From: a virus
Length of the DNA stretch: 44,736 bases
Reading direction: 5' to 3' (one strand)
IMG/VR virus record: IMGVR_UViG_3300036770_006570
Span: 1-44,736 of that record
Of this stretch, positions 16,745 through 24,224 are shown piece by piece. The notes under the pieces are model-generated. The model had not been told where the DNA came from, ran no database searches, and saw only the letters and a program-made list of their open reading frames with translations. The position numbers were made by a program, and so were the translations under genes. Position 1 is the stretch's first letter. Every line of letters begins with the position of its first letter.

Positions 16745-18754
16745 TTAGAATTTTTTAGTAAACACAATACCAACTGCAATGTCATCTACACCGCTTTGGC
16801 CTCTATAATCTTTACGGTACTCTACAAAAGTCATTAGGTTTGTATCCCGGAAATTATTTACTTTGTAGTATGCACCTGATCGCAGTTCGCGAACATCAGC
16901 AGCTAAGTTGGCCTTGCTATTTTGGATAACATCGAAGTTTTCGGTGAGCCCAACAGGAGCAACCAAATCTGCTTCAGCGTGATATACACTTACGGGCTGA
17001 TAGGTCATTACGCCAATTGCACCCTCGCCAATTTTCTTTTCAATGTTAACATTCCAACTATAACTCAAAATAGGACCAATATTGCGGATGTTATCACTGT
17101 GGCTATCGGTTGAAGTAATACCGTTAGTTACACCAACACTAACTTTGATGTCTTTGTAGTTTTGTTCAAGATTGACCCCTACATATTGCGTGACGCTGTC
17201 TTTGTTAACACGCTTGTCGTTAAAACCGTTAACATAGTTGCCTAGCCAAGCACTACGCTCTATCATCATACCTGTTGTGACTTTGACATCACCATAGGCA
17301 CTATTGGTTGTGTAACTGATTTCTCCCATTGCAGGAGAACTGTTGGTCTTACCGCCGGAATTAAAATACCAAGTGCTGGCAGCAGAACCTGTACGCACAG
17401 TCATGTAATCGTTGTATTGATTAAATTGTGTGTAAGCATTACCAGTAAAATATGGTAGCGCAGTCTGCACAATGTCTGCTTCTTCTGCGGTGTAATGAGC
17501 AGTTAGCATCTTACCAGGCAGATAAAAATCTCGATCAAACTCGTCTAGAACCATTAATGATTGCGCCCCGGCAGTACTTGCGCTACCTCCGGTAATAATC
17601 ATCGGTTTTAATCCGTCATGTTGCGGACCGTCAAAGTTAACTCCAGCCGGAATAACAATAGTACCTAAAGGTCTTGTTGCCTTTTCTAAATCTAACAAAC
17701 CTTGTCCGTGCAGATACTTATTATAACCTGGAATATTCTTGTTAGCAGATTGCAAAAGAACTTGTACGGTGTTAGCAGCGTTTAACTGAGGCCACATTTG
17801 ACGAACAATAGCAGCAGCACCGCTTACAGTAGGAGCGGCCATCGAAGTTCCAGATTGGGTTGATAACCCAGTTGATCTAATTCCGGTTGTGGTAATACCG
17901 GTGCCAGGCGCAAGAAGATAAAATTGCCACATTTGATATTTGTCTTGGCAGATCGTGCCTACCATGTATTGACAAAGATGAGCCGCACCATTATTACTAG
18001 GACCAGTACTAGTATTGGTTTGTGAATTCCAATTACCAGCAACAATTACCTTCCCACCCATGATAAGATTTCCGTTCTTATCAGTTGCAGTGGCAAGTTG
18101 GCTGTAAGTACCAGACCAAGGAGTGCCGTTATTTCCTGCAGCAATAACAAGCACACTATCTCCCTTCATTGCATCAGCATATGTATATGGATTAATAGTA
18201 GGAATGCCGCCGCTGTTAGTAAATCGTGTTCGATAAACACCTGGGGATACTAGTTGAGCATTAATTGCAGTTGAAGCTAATGCAGAGTTAAAAGACAAAT
18301 TAATAACTTTTGCGTTATTCGTGCTAGCCCAATTCAGTGCCTGAACAATAATATTACCGGTAGTTAACCCAGTTGTAGTAATCTTACCGATAATAAGATT
18401 TGCATCAGGGGCAACACCGACCATTCCGCTGCCATTTCTTGCCGCAGCAGCAACACCTGCTACTGCTGTACCGTGACCTAATGTATCAACAATGTTATTC
18501 TGTCCAGTAAAATCTTTTGCAAGTTTGATTCTGCCGAGAAACTCAACATTACTGGTACTATTAATACCAGAATCAAGAATGGCAATGGTTACGCCTTTAC
18601 CAGTATAACCGCGAGACCAAGCATCTGCTGCTTTAACAGAATCTAACGCGCGACTGCGATAGTATTCGTTGTTTTTAAAACTAGAAACAGTTTGTTGTGA
18701 TAAGGCGGACGAACTAAACAATAAAGCAGATAAAACAACAATTGACTTTTTCAT
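16745..18754 (-). CDS. Exported subtilisin-like protease with outer-membrane-type C-terminus
   Basis: 669 aa. The signal peptide is MKKSIVVLSALLFSSSALS with probable cleavage near residue 19-20. The S8 triad is complete: Asp61 (AILDSGIN), His94 (GHGTAVAG), Ser304 (SGTSMAAP), with oxyanion Asn208 (AAGNNG). Residues ~450-669 are a long alternating beta region ending in IVFTKKF, a terminal Phe as in outer-membrane beta-barrels, so the layout resembles a serine-protease autotransporter. The Shine-Dalgarno is AAAGGTGA. It is four bases downstream of the glycosyltransferase gene. Acting at the host envelope is an inference. Very unusual in a T4-like phage. Confidence 0.9.
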   Translation of the reverse strand: MKKSIVVLSALLFSSSALSQQTVSSFKNNEYYRSRALDSVKAADAWSRGYTGKGVTIAILDSGINSTSNVEFLGRIKLAKDFTGQNNIVDTLGHGTAVAGVAAAARNGSGMVGVAPDANLIIGKITTTGLTTGNIIVQALNWASTNNAKVINLSFNSALASTAINAQLVSPGVYRTRFTNSGGIPTINPYTYADAMKGDSVLVIAAGNNGTPWSGTYSQLATATDKNGNLIMGGKVIVAGNWNSQTNTSTGPSNNGAAHLCQYMVGTICQDKYQMWQFYLLAPGTGITTTGIRSTGLSTQSGTSMAAPTVSGAAAIVRQMWPQLNAANTVQVLLQSANKNIPGYNKYLHGQGLLDLEKATRPLGTIVIPAGVNFDGPQHDGLKPMIITGGSASTAGAQSLMVLDEFDRDFYLPGKMLTAHYTAEEADIVQTALPYFTGNAYTQFNQYNDYMTVRTGSAASTWYFNSGGKTNSSPAMGEISYTTNSAYGDVKVTTGMMIERSAWLGNYVNGFNDKRVNKDSVTQYVGVNLEQNYKDIKVSVGVTNGITSTDSHSDNIRNIGPILSYSWNVNIEKKIGEGAIGVMTYQPVSVYHAEADLVAPVGLTENFDVIQNSKANLAADVRELRSGAYYKVNNFRDTNLMTFVEYRKDYRGQSGVDDIAVGIVFTKKF

Positions 18755-18757
18755 TAA

Positions 18758-19822
18758 TCACCTTTTAAGATTGGTTATAAGATCATTACAATTAAAAAAC
18801 TTTTCAGTTAAAAACTCTGTTTGTCTTCGTACTTGTGAAATAAAAGTTTCGTAATTGTCCATATATTGCGTAATTTTATAGCAAATATTGTTTCTATGAA
18901 CAGTATACGACTTATATGATTCAGTCCAGACACTGGGATATTTGAAAGTATCGAAATACATTTCACGATAACTCAAACGATCCGGAACCATAGGAATAGC
19001 GTCTACCACAGCACCTTCATAGCAACTAATACCCAAGGTTTCCTGTAGGTTAGCACTGAATACTAGTTTAGCCTCGCCCAATAAGTTGTGATACTCATTT
19101 TTTGTTAACTGCTGGTCTTGGCACACTATGAATTCGTACTGTGGCAGATGTTTCTTAAGATCGCGGAATATTTCAACCTGCTTTTCTGGCGCAATACGAT
19201 GTGGGAACAGAATAAGATCACGCTTCTTCATATTCTTATAAGAAGTCAATGTACTGTCCATATACTCCATGGGCCAGCCAGTGCGTATGATCTTTTTGTT
19301 AACACGAACTTCGCTACGATCGGCGTTGTAGAGATTTTCACAGAACATGTCGATATGAAAATCTGTTGCGAAATAGTTATGGTCTATGGCAGAAAAGAAA
19401 CTTTTCTCAGCATGCCTTACCCAGGCAGCATTCCCTATCAATCGACCTAGGAAATCCTGCGGATCGTAACTTCCCGCATGCCATAATGCGTGAATCTTGA
19501 CTTTTACGCCAAGCAATTCACTCATGTATTTGAGATTGATTATTCCCGGATGCCAAGCATCGGTGAATAGAAAATGATCGCCAGACTTAACTGCTCCATC
19601 GCAAAATAGTCTACCCATTTGTTCAACTTGTGCAGCCTTGTAAATATTAGTGCCGCCAAAGTTGAGGAACGCTCCTGGAGTAGTTGCTGCAGGTATGTCC
19701 GTAGGACCGGAAATGATATGTACATCGAAACCTCTCTTCTTCAATAGATCAGGTACATGAGTCTTCCACTGACCCGTGTACCTGGATTCTACTGCCTCGA
19801 GATCTACGAGGAAGATTGTCAT
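18758..19822 (-). CDS. Glycosyltransferase, GT-B fold (family 4-like)
   Basis: 354 aa from the ATG at 19822, two bases after the upstream stop; the frame to 19909 lies inside the previous gene and is rejected. The C-terminal Rossmann half shows LILFPHRIAPEKQ and the E-x7-E-like segment ETLGISCYEGAV, typical of retaining GT4 enzymes. The acceptor is unknown: DNA, virion proteins or host envelope glycans are all possible. It lies next to the exported protease. Confidence 0.75.
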   Translation of the reverse strand: MTIFLVDLEAVESRYTGQWKTHVPDLLKKRGFDVHIISGPTDIPAATTPGAFLNFGGTNIYKAAQVEQMGRLFCDGAVKSGDHFLFTDAWHPGIINLKYMSELLGVKVKIHALWHAGSYDPQDFLGRLIGNAAWVRHAEKSFFSAIDHNYFATDFHIDMFCENLYNADRSEVRVNKKIIRTGWPMEYMDSTLTSYKNMKKRDLILFPHRIAPEKQVEIFRDLKKHLPQYEFIVCQDQQLTKNEYHNLLGEAKLVFSANLQETLGISCYEGAVVDAIPMVPDRLSYREMYFDTFKYPSVWTESYKSYTVHRNNICYKITQYMDNYETFISQVRRQTEFLTEKFFNCNDLITNLKR

Positions 19823-19823
19823 A

Positions 19824-20015
19824 TTAGCCCTTGTTGCGACGGAAATGCTTATAAGGCTTTCCGGCAAATTCACGCCACTCTTTCGACTTATACAAGTCGG
19901 CCGGATCAAACTTCAGTAGATTGAAACGGCAGTGATCAAGCCATGCTTCGAGATCATCGAAGATTCGAGTTACTTCTGGCTTAACACGAGGTGCATCAAC
20001 ATTACGCTTAGACAT
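19824..20015 (-). CDS. Small basic hypothetical protein
   Basis: 63 aa from the ATG at 20015, with AGGA six bases upstream. Rich in Arg, Lys and aromatic residues (DDLEAWLDHCRFNLLKFD, EWREFAGKPYKHFRRNKG). Family not recognised. It lies between the QueD-like gene and the glycosyltransferase gene. Confidence 0.7.
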   Translation of the reverse strand: MSKRNVDAPRVKPEVTRIFDDLEAWLDHCRFNLLKFDPADLYKSKEWREFAGKPYKHFRRNKG

Positions 20016-20038
20016 TTTATATCCTATCAAAGTTATGG

Positions 20039-20413
20039 TTAAACAAATTTAATGAAGCAGCCATTTTCGCCATCTTCACTAACCTCAATCCAAACCGCAC
20101 GGTTTGGATATCTTGCGTTAATCGCCTTAAACAAGTCTTCGGCAATCATTTCGCAGGATTTGTGATTCAATTCAAGTGTTCCCTCATACAGAGATTCGAG
20201 CCAACGCTTAAATTGTATAAATTCGATATCACGGTCATTATGTTGAACTTGGATCCACACTTTAAAATGAAAAATATGACGATGGGGATAACCCAAAAAA
20301 CTTACATCATATACATCGCCAGTGGCGAGATTGGGATCAGTTGCCGCAGCAGGATATTGGTGAATACCCTCTTTGCGAAAAGTTACCCAAATCATACTCA
20401 AACTTGTGGACAT
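20039..20413 (-). CDS. queD: QueD-like 6-carboxytetrahydropterin synthase homologue
   Basis: 124 aa from the ATG at 20413 (TTGGAG Shine-Dalgarno, six-base spacing); an in-frame TTG four codons earlier overlaps that signal. PTPS/QueD-like features: IHQYPAA and PHRHIFHFKVWI (zinc-type histidines), DIEFIQFKRWL, SCEMIAEDLF and the C-terminal VSEDGENGCF. The classical catalytic cysteine position is unclear, so it is a divergent member. QueD makes the substrate of QueE. It lies behind its own promoter and close to the transglycosylase gene, supporting a 7-deazaguanine pathway. Confidence 0.65.
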   Translation of the reverse strand: MSTSLSMIWVTFRKEGIHQYPAAATDPNLATGDVYDVSFLGYPHRHIFHFKVWIQVQHNDRDIEFIQFKRWLESLYEGTLELNHKSCEMIAEDLFKAINARYPNRAVWIEVSEDGENGCFIKFV

Positions 20414-20442
20414 TTCAAACTCCAATTGCTTAATTTTTTAAT

Positions 20443-20471
20443 ATTATAATAAAGTTGTGGTAAAAAGTCAA
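20443..20471 (-). promoter_or_regulatory. Strong promoter for the queD-like operon
   Basis: Minus strand: TTGACT (complement of 20466-20471), 17 bases, TATAAT (complement of 20443-20448). One mismatch from consensus. The leader to the ATG at 20413 is about 23 bases. Confidence 0.88.
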
Positions 20472-20478
20472 CCATCTA

Positions 20479-20826
20479 TCAATTCTTTAGTGATTCCATT
20501 GTAATAATCTTATCGATTTCCTTACCAAAATCTTGATCGTTAGTCACAATGTATAGACTGGTATTAGTTCGATCTAATTTTCGATCATGTCTTACAGTTT
20601 CCACAATCCTGCCACCGTTGGCAAAATGAATATTAAATCTAAAAGATCTTTCTGTCAATTCCAATCGCGTAACGGAAGTAGTTACTAAGGAAGTAACGGA
20701 CACTTCTTCTATCATGTCCTTGTTCAACTCATTCATACCTGAACGAATCTTTTTAAGAAACCAACGCTTTAGAAAGTTCATTTTCTTCTCGGGATAATAC
20801 ATCTTTGCTTCTTCTATAGCCGGCAT
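20479..20826 (-). CDS. Hypothetical protein
   Basis: 115 aa, basic, not recognised. The N-terminal amphipathic region has a cluster of Lys and Trp (KKMNFLKRWFLKKIRSG), followed by a beta-rich half (VTSLVTTSVTRLELTERSFRF in two strands). No transmembrane segment. It starts at the last base of the upstream stop (TAATG). Confidence 0.65.
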   Translation of the reverse strand: MPAIEEAKMYYPEKKMNFLKRWFLKKIRSGMNELNKDMIEEVSVTSLVTTSVTRLELTERSFRFNIHFANGGRIVETVRHDRKLDRTNTSLYIVTNDQDFGKEIDKIITMESLKN

Positions 20827-21359
20827 TATACAACCTCATCGTTTTTATACTGATCCCAATCTGTAAATTTGGATCTATCCATTAAGTCATGCAGACTATG
20901 TGTCCAAATACCTGGATTGGTGCTTTTAAAAGTTCTATCGTCGATCTTAACCATTGTGTTGTAATTCCACAACTTAATGTAAGGAATTGGAACACGAATT
21001 TGCGGAATAAAATTATTGTATCCGCAAAGTGGACCGTCATGAAAACTTTCTACTTGATTAATGGGAATATCCAACGAACAAAGATAATCATTCTGAAGAA
21101 AGTATTGAATCATTGTTTCCCATGCCTTATGATCTTCATAGGTGTGAGGATTATAAGTGTGATTAGCACCAAAAAAGATGTGCTTAATTGGTTCGTTAAC
21201 TTGCGTGTACGGATCATTTAGAATTTGTTCAATTCTATCAGTGTGTTGTACGCCTACAACAAAAAGAGTCTTTTTTCCATAAGCAGGGGTTTTTTCAATT
21301 TCCCTGCCTATGAAAAATTCTACTGGTTTATCAGACGGATTACTGTATGTTCTTTCCAT
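20826..21359 (-). CDS. Hypothetical protein next to the deazaguanine genes
   Basis: 177 aa, not recognised. Regions: LFVVGVQH (strand), HIFFGANHTYNPHTYEDHK, a centre with SLDIPINQV and IPQIRVPIP, and the C-terminal STNPGIWTHSLHDLM. There are several His and Asp residues but no known motif. It has no Shine-Dalgarno; a TATAAT sits 7 bases before the ATG, so it may be leaderless. Its position between the QueD-like and transglycosylase genes suggests, but does not prove, a part in the same pathway. Confidence 0.65.
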   Translation of the reverse strand: MERTYSNPSDKPVEFFIGREIEKTPAYGKKTLFVVGVQHTDRIEQILNDPYTQVNEPIKHIFFGANHTYNPHTYEDHKAWETMIQYFLQNDYLCSLDIPINQVESFHDGPLCGYNNFIPQIRVPIPYIKLWNYNTMVKIDDRTFKSTNPGIWTHSLHDLMDRSKFTDWDQYKNDEVV

Positions 21360-21366
21360 GTAATGG

Positions 21367-21396
21367 ATTATACAGTCTTTTTAGGTTTCTTGTCAC
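21367..21396 (-). promoter_or_regulatory. Candidate promoter giving a leaderless mRNA
   Basis: Minus strand: GTGACA (complement of 21391-21396), 18 bases, TATAAT (complement of 21367-21372), then CCATTAC and the ATG of the 177-aa gene. A start 7 bases below the -10 would fall on the A of ATG. It overlaps the end of the 54-aa gene, so chance cannot be excluded. Confidence 0.45.
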
Positions 21397-21532
21397 TCTT
21401 TTCAGGAAGGTTGTCTTTGAGCATGTTCATAATTTCCCAAAGCTTCCAATCCATGCTTTCCAAAAGCTTCATTAACTTGTCATCGGTTGCTGGTTCTGTA
21501 GCAGCAGCCTTTTTTACTTTAGTATTAATCAT
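21368..21532 (-). CDS. Small hypothetical protein (54 aa)
   Basis: 54 aa: a Lys/Ala/Thr N-terminus (MINTKVKKAAATEPATDD), an amphipathic helix KLMKLLESMDWKLWEIMNML and a Lys-rich tail KSDKKPKKTV. A strong AAAGGAG lies seven bases before the ATG, fitting the gap between the transglycosylase gene and the 177-aa gene. Unknown function. Confidence 0.75.
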   Translation of the reverse strand: MINTKVKKAAATEPATDDKLMKLLESMDWKLWEIMNMLKDNLPEKSDKKPKKTV

Positions 21533-21546
21533 AATAATCTCCTTTA

Positions 21547-23091
21547 TTAAACATTAGAAACTTCAGTTTCTAACTCTCTTAATTTATTGTCCTCGGGATT
21601 TTCTAAATCAATTTCTGTTGACTTAGCCGAATCACCAAAATCAAAAAATTTATTTCTTACATTCTCATTTGGTCCGCCTTGCAATCTAGCACCTTCGAGA
21701 GATGATAAAAATGCTCTAGATTGATTTGAATCGATCATTTCAAAAGCTTCATCTTTTGATTTTGTATTAAAAAGTTCCTCGACATATCGATCAAAGTAGA
21801 GTATGCTTTTTGGTACCCACTCACTTAAATCTTTTTCTCGTTTGCCCTCGATACCCCACATTCTCCAATCGGGCTTAAATCTAGCAGTTTCGATATCCAT
21901 AAGTTGATTGGCTCTCTGTACTGCGGCAATATGACAATACACATTATGTCCCATCATTAGAGCATAACTGAAACTGTCCCAAGATGTTTTGCCTTCCTTG
22001 CCAATTTTATTCAGCATACCTGGGGAATACCAGCAGATATCTCCCATTGTAAGTCTGCGACCGATTTCGCTTTCAAACGGAAATGGAATCTCACTTTTTG
22101 CTAATGCTTTATTATCTGGGGCTTTGTCCATGATAACTGACCATCGTTTGTTGGTGTGTTGCGCATTAGTATAAACCAAACCATGTGCTGTAGCAATAAA
22201 TGGCGAAGCACAGTCAAAACTAATAGTGAGGTTCGGATTAATATGTTCTCTAATCTGTCTCTGAATGCTAGTTAAGAAACAGCTCCAATCCAACTGTGCA
22301 GTACCAAGGAAGTGAATCCAGTTTTTGCCTTCTAACATTCCTTCATCACGCATGATCATTAAACGCTTAAGTGTGATGTGCATCTTACACATGTTAGCAC
22401 CACCAAACGCCCAACCTTCTGCAGCTTTGTCTCCCCACACTTTGCTGTCGCTGAATTCTTTAACACCTTGATACCACTGTTCGGCAGTATCCCAATCTGA
22501 CCCCTGTAACACATTTAAAAACTTGGTTTGACCTAGACGATTCTTTAAGAAATATTCATTATTAAATCGAGTTTTTTCTAGACAGTCTTCGAACGACTTA
22601 AGACCAGTTTTAGGACTGTGAATATGATCGCAAGCCCAAGTCGGCACATCTAACATCATCGACCAATCAGCAGTCAATTCAAGCCACTCTAATATTTGCT
22701 GTCGAACTTTATTTGCTTCTGTTCCTTTAAAGTTGAGCCAATCAAATTTTAATACTCCCTTACCAATCTGATATCCACCGGAGTCGCCTAGAATCATTGT
22801 GTTGTTGCGATCTCTCTGCTGTATCATAGATTCCTGCACCATACTCTTGTTTAGATCTAGTTGAGCATGACCTGCAGAATATAGTGCATATTTGTAGGTA
22901 AAATAGCCTTCCTCTGGATTAAGAAAGTTCATACCTTCGATACTGCGATCAAATCCTGCAGGAATTCTGTCCTTGGGGACAAACTCTTCTAAACGCTGTT
23001 TAGCAACATAGGTGCTGTAAAAACTGCTGATAGCAGGCAAATAGACAGCATAGTCTTTTTGTAAAGGTGTTAGATTAACTTGTTGTTTCAT
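21547..23091 (-). CDS. TGT/DpdA-like DNA transglycosylase candidate
   Basis: 514 aa. Motifs follow tRNA-guanine transglycosylase order: ILGDSGGYQ (Asp103), NVLQGSD (193-199), GWAFGGAN (226-233), HFLGTA (260-265) and SFDCASP (291-297), where Asp293 is the probable nucleophile. TGT exchanges guanine for a 7-deazaguanine base in tRNA; the related DpdA enzymes do so in DNA. It lacks the usual C-terminal CxC zinc motif, is longer than bacterial TGT (~375 aa), and sits in a phage next to the clamp gene and near QueE/QueD-like genes, which favours DpdA over tRNA TGT. That choice is inference. Confidence 0.78.
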   Translation of the reverse strand: MKQQVNLTPLQKDYAVYLPAISSFYSTYVAKQRLEEFVPKDRIPAGFDRSIEGMNFLNPEEGYFTYKYALYSAGHAQLDLNKSMVQESMIQQRDRNNTMILGDSGGYQIGKGVLKFDWLNFKGTEANKVRQQILEWLELTADWSMMLDVPTWACDHIHSPKTGLKSFEDCLEKTRFNNEYFLKNRLGQTKFLNVLQGSDWDTAEQWYQGVKEFSDSKVWGDKAAEGWAFGGANMCKMHITLKRLMIMRDEGMLEGKNWIHFLGTAQLDWSCFLTSIQRQIREHINPNLTISFDCASPFIATAHGLVYTNAQHTNKRWSVIMDKAPDNKALAKSEIPFPFESEIGRRLTMGDICWYSPGMLNKIGKEGKTSWDSFSYALMMGHNVYCHIAAVQRANQLMDIETARFKPDWRMWGIEGKREKDLSEWVPKSILYFDRYVEELFNTKSKDEAFEMIDSNQSRAFLSSLEGARLQGGPNENVRNKFFDFGDSAKSTEIDLENPEDNKLRELETEVSNV

Positions 23092-23434
23092 GTTGACTCA
23101 AATATATTGTTGTTTTTAATTGTTCTTCTGCTTTTAGAAAAGCGTCATACGCGGCTTTTACAGCAGGATTAGTTTTAGCTTTGTCTATGTAGAGTTTTTC
23201 TTCCTTCATCTTTTTCATAGACCATTCGATTGTTTCTATTACATTATCGCTTAATCCGATGCTGGAAAAGCTGTCGGGTATGTCAAGCCAGGTAAATCCG
23301 TCATAGACCTGAAAATGGTTATTATAATACCTAACCATGCTAGAACTGGGATTACTGCTGTTGTAATACACACCAGCAGTATCCCCATTACTAATCCTAA
23401 TAAAAGGATCGGCACTTGTTATTCCACGAATCAT
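23075..23434 (-). CDS. Hypothetical protein, possible structural
   Basis: 119 aa. The beta-rich N-terminal half resembles phage virion proteins (SADPFIRISNGDTAGVYY, NHFQVYDGFTWLDIP), with a helical C-terminal half (ETIEWSMKKMKEEK...AYDAFLKAEEQL). It overlaps the sliding-clamp stop (TAATG) and the transglycosylase start. Its location among replication genes is at odds with its structural look, so its role is open. Confidence 0.65.
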   Translation of the reverse strand: MIRGITSADPFIRISNGDTAGVYYNSSNPSSSMVRYYNNHFQVYDGFTWLDIPDSFSSIGLSDNVIETIEWSMKKMKEEKLYIDKAKTNPAVKAAYDAFLKAEEQLKTTIYLSQHETTS

Positions 23435-24168
23435 TAGGTCTGTGCCGGAATAATGTATTTGTAGATAGCCAAACCACTATCTAATTCAATCTGCATAGCG
23501 CCTTCGTTTGAAAAACTAATAGTGGTATTGTTGTTGTCGGCAATCTTTAGAATGCTTAGAACACTATTAACCGGCCATGTCCATCCTTTGGTTAGTTTTC
23601 CTGAAACTCCAGTTGCAAATACAAATTCGCCACCGTGAGAAGCAGCATCGCCGAATGTAAACTTCAACTTGTCGCCATCTGTTTTGGCAAGGAATGTGGT
23701 ATGTTCTGTGTTAGCACCCGCTTGGAACTGAAAACGCTGGATAGCAGCAACGGTTGGAGTTACAACAACATCCCATTTAGCGCCGCGAAACTTAACGGTT
23801 TTTAGTTTCTCGTTAATGATTTCTTGATTCATAAAACGATAATCGTTTTTGAAGTCACCGTCCTTGTTTTCAAAGTGAAGACCAACCGGAACCTTTTCAC
23901 CGTTGCGTTCTGCAACTGTTACTTCAATTTCTGCGTCCTCCTGGTATTCCTTACAGTCTAATAGATAACGAAGCTTCTCTAACTGCGGCATACCAAATAT
24001 TCCCTCCATTTCTGGATGAGGATTGGTAGTTTCGGCATACATGATAACACTTCGGTCATCAGCCATGCTGTCAATTAGAGTCTTGTCTTTAGTGCCTGTT
24101 ACCTTAACAATGTTAAGGAAACCCAATTTATTTGTATGTGATACGATATCAGAGAGAATGTCTTTCAT
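23434..24168 (-). CDS. 45: DNA polymerase sliding clamp (gp45)
   Basis: 244 aa (T4 gp45 is 228). A ring-forming processivity factor for gp43, and in T4 also an activator of late transcription. The N-terminus KDILSDIVSHTNKLGFLNIVKVTG and a clamp-like beta-alpha-beta pattern support the assignment. AAAGGA precedes the ATG. It has its own perfect promoter. The clamp loader genes (44/62), next to gene 45 in T4, are not here; instead the transglycosylase follows. Confidence 0.88.
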   Translation of the reverse strand: MKDILSDIVSHTNKLGFLNIVKVTGTKDKTLIDSMADDRSVIMYAETTNPHPEMEGIFGMPQLEKLRYLLDCKEYQEDAEIEVTVAERNGEKVPVGLHFENKDGDFKNDYRFMNQEIINEKLKTVKFRGAKWDVVVTPTVAAIQRFQFQAGANTEHTTFLAKTDGDKLKFTFGDAASHGGEFVFATGVSGKLTKGWTWPVNSVLSILKIADNNNTTISFSNEGAMQIELDSGLAIYKYIIPAQT

Positions 24169-24187
24169 ATTATTATCCTTTAGGTTG

Positions 24188-24216
24188 ATTATATTTAGAT
24201 CTGGTCATATTGTCAA
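24188..24216 (-). promoter_or_regulatory. Perfect consensus promoter for the sliding-clamp operon
   Basis: Minus strand: TTGACA (complement of 24211-24216), 17 bases, TATAAT (complement of 24188-24193). The leader is about 12 bases, holding AAAGGA. The element lies in the 56-base gap after the DNA polymerase gene. Confidence 0.92.
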
Positions 24217-24224
24217 TGAAATTT

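Noticed and set aside
18758-18785. AATC/GATT inverted repeat around AAAAGGT before the subtilase gene.
   Set aside because: Only four base pairs, and there is no late-type promoter beside it; not comparable with the 8-9-bp stems.
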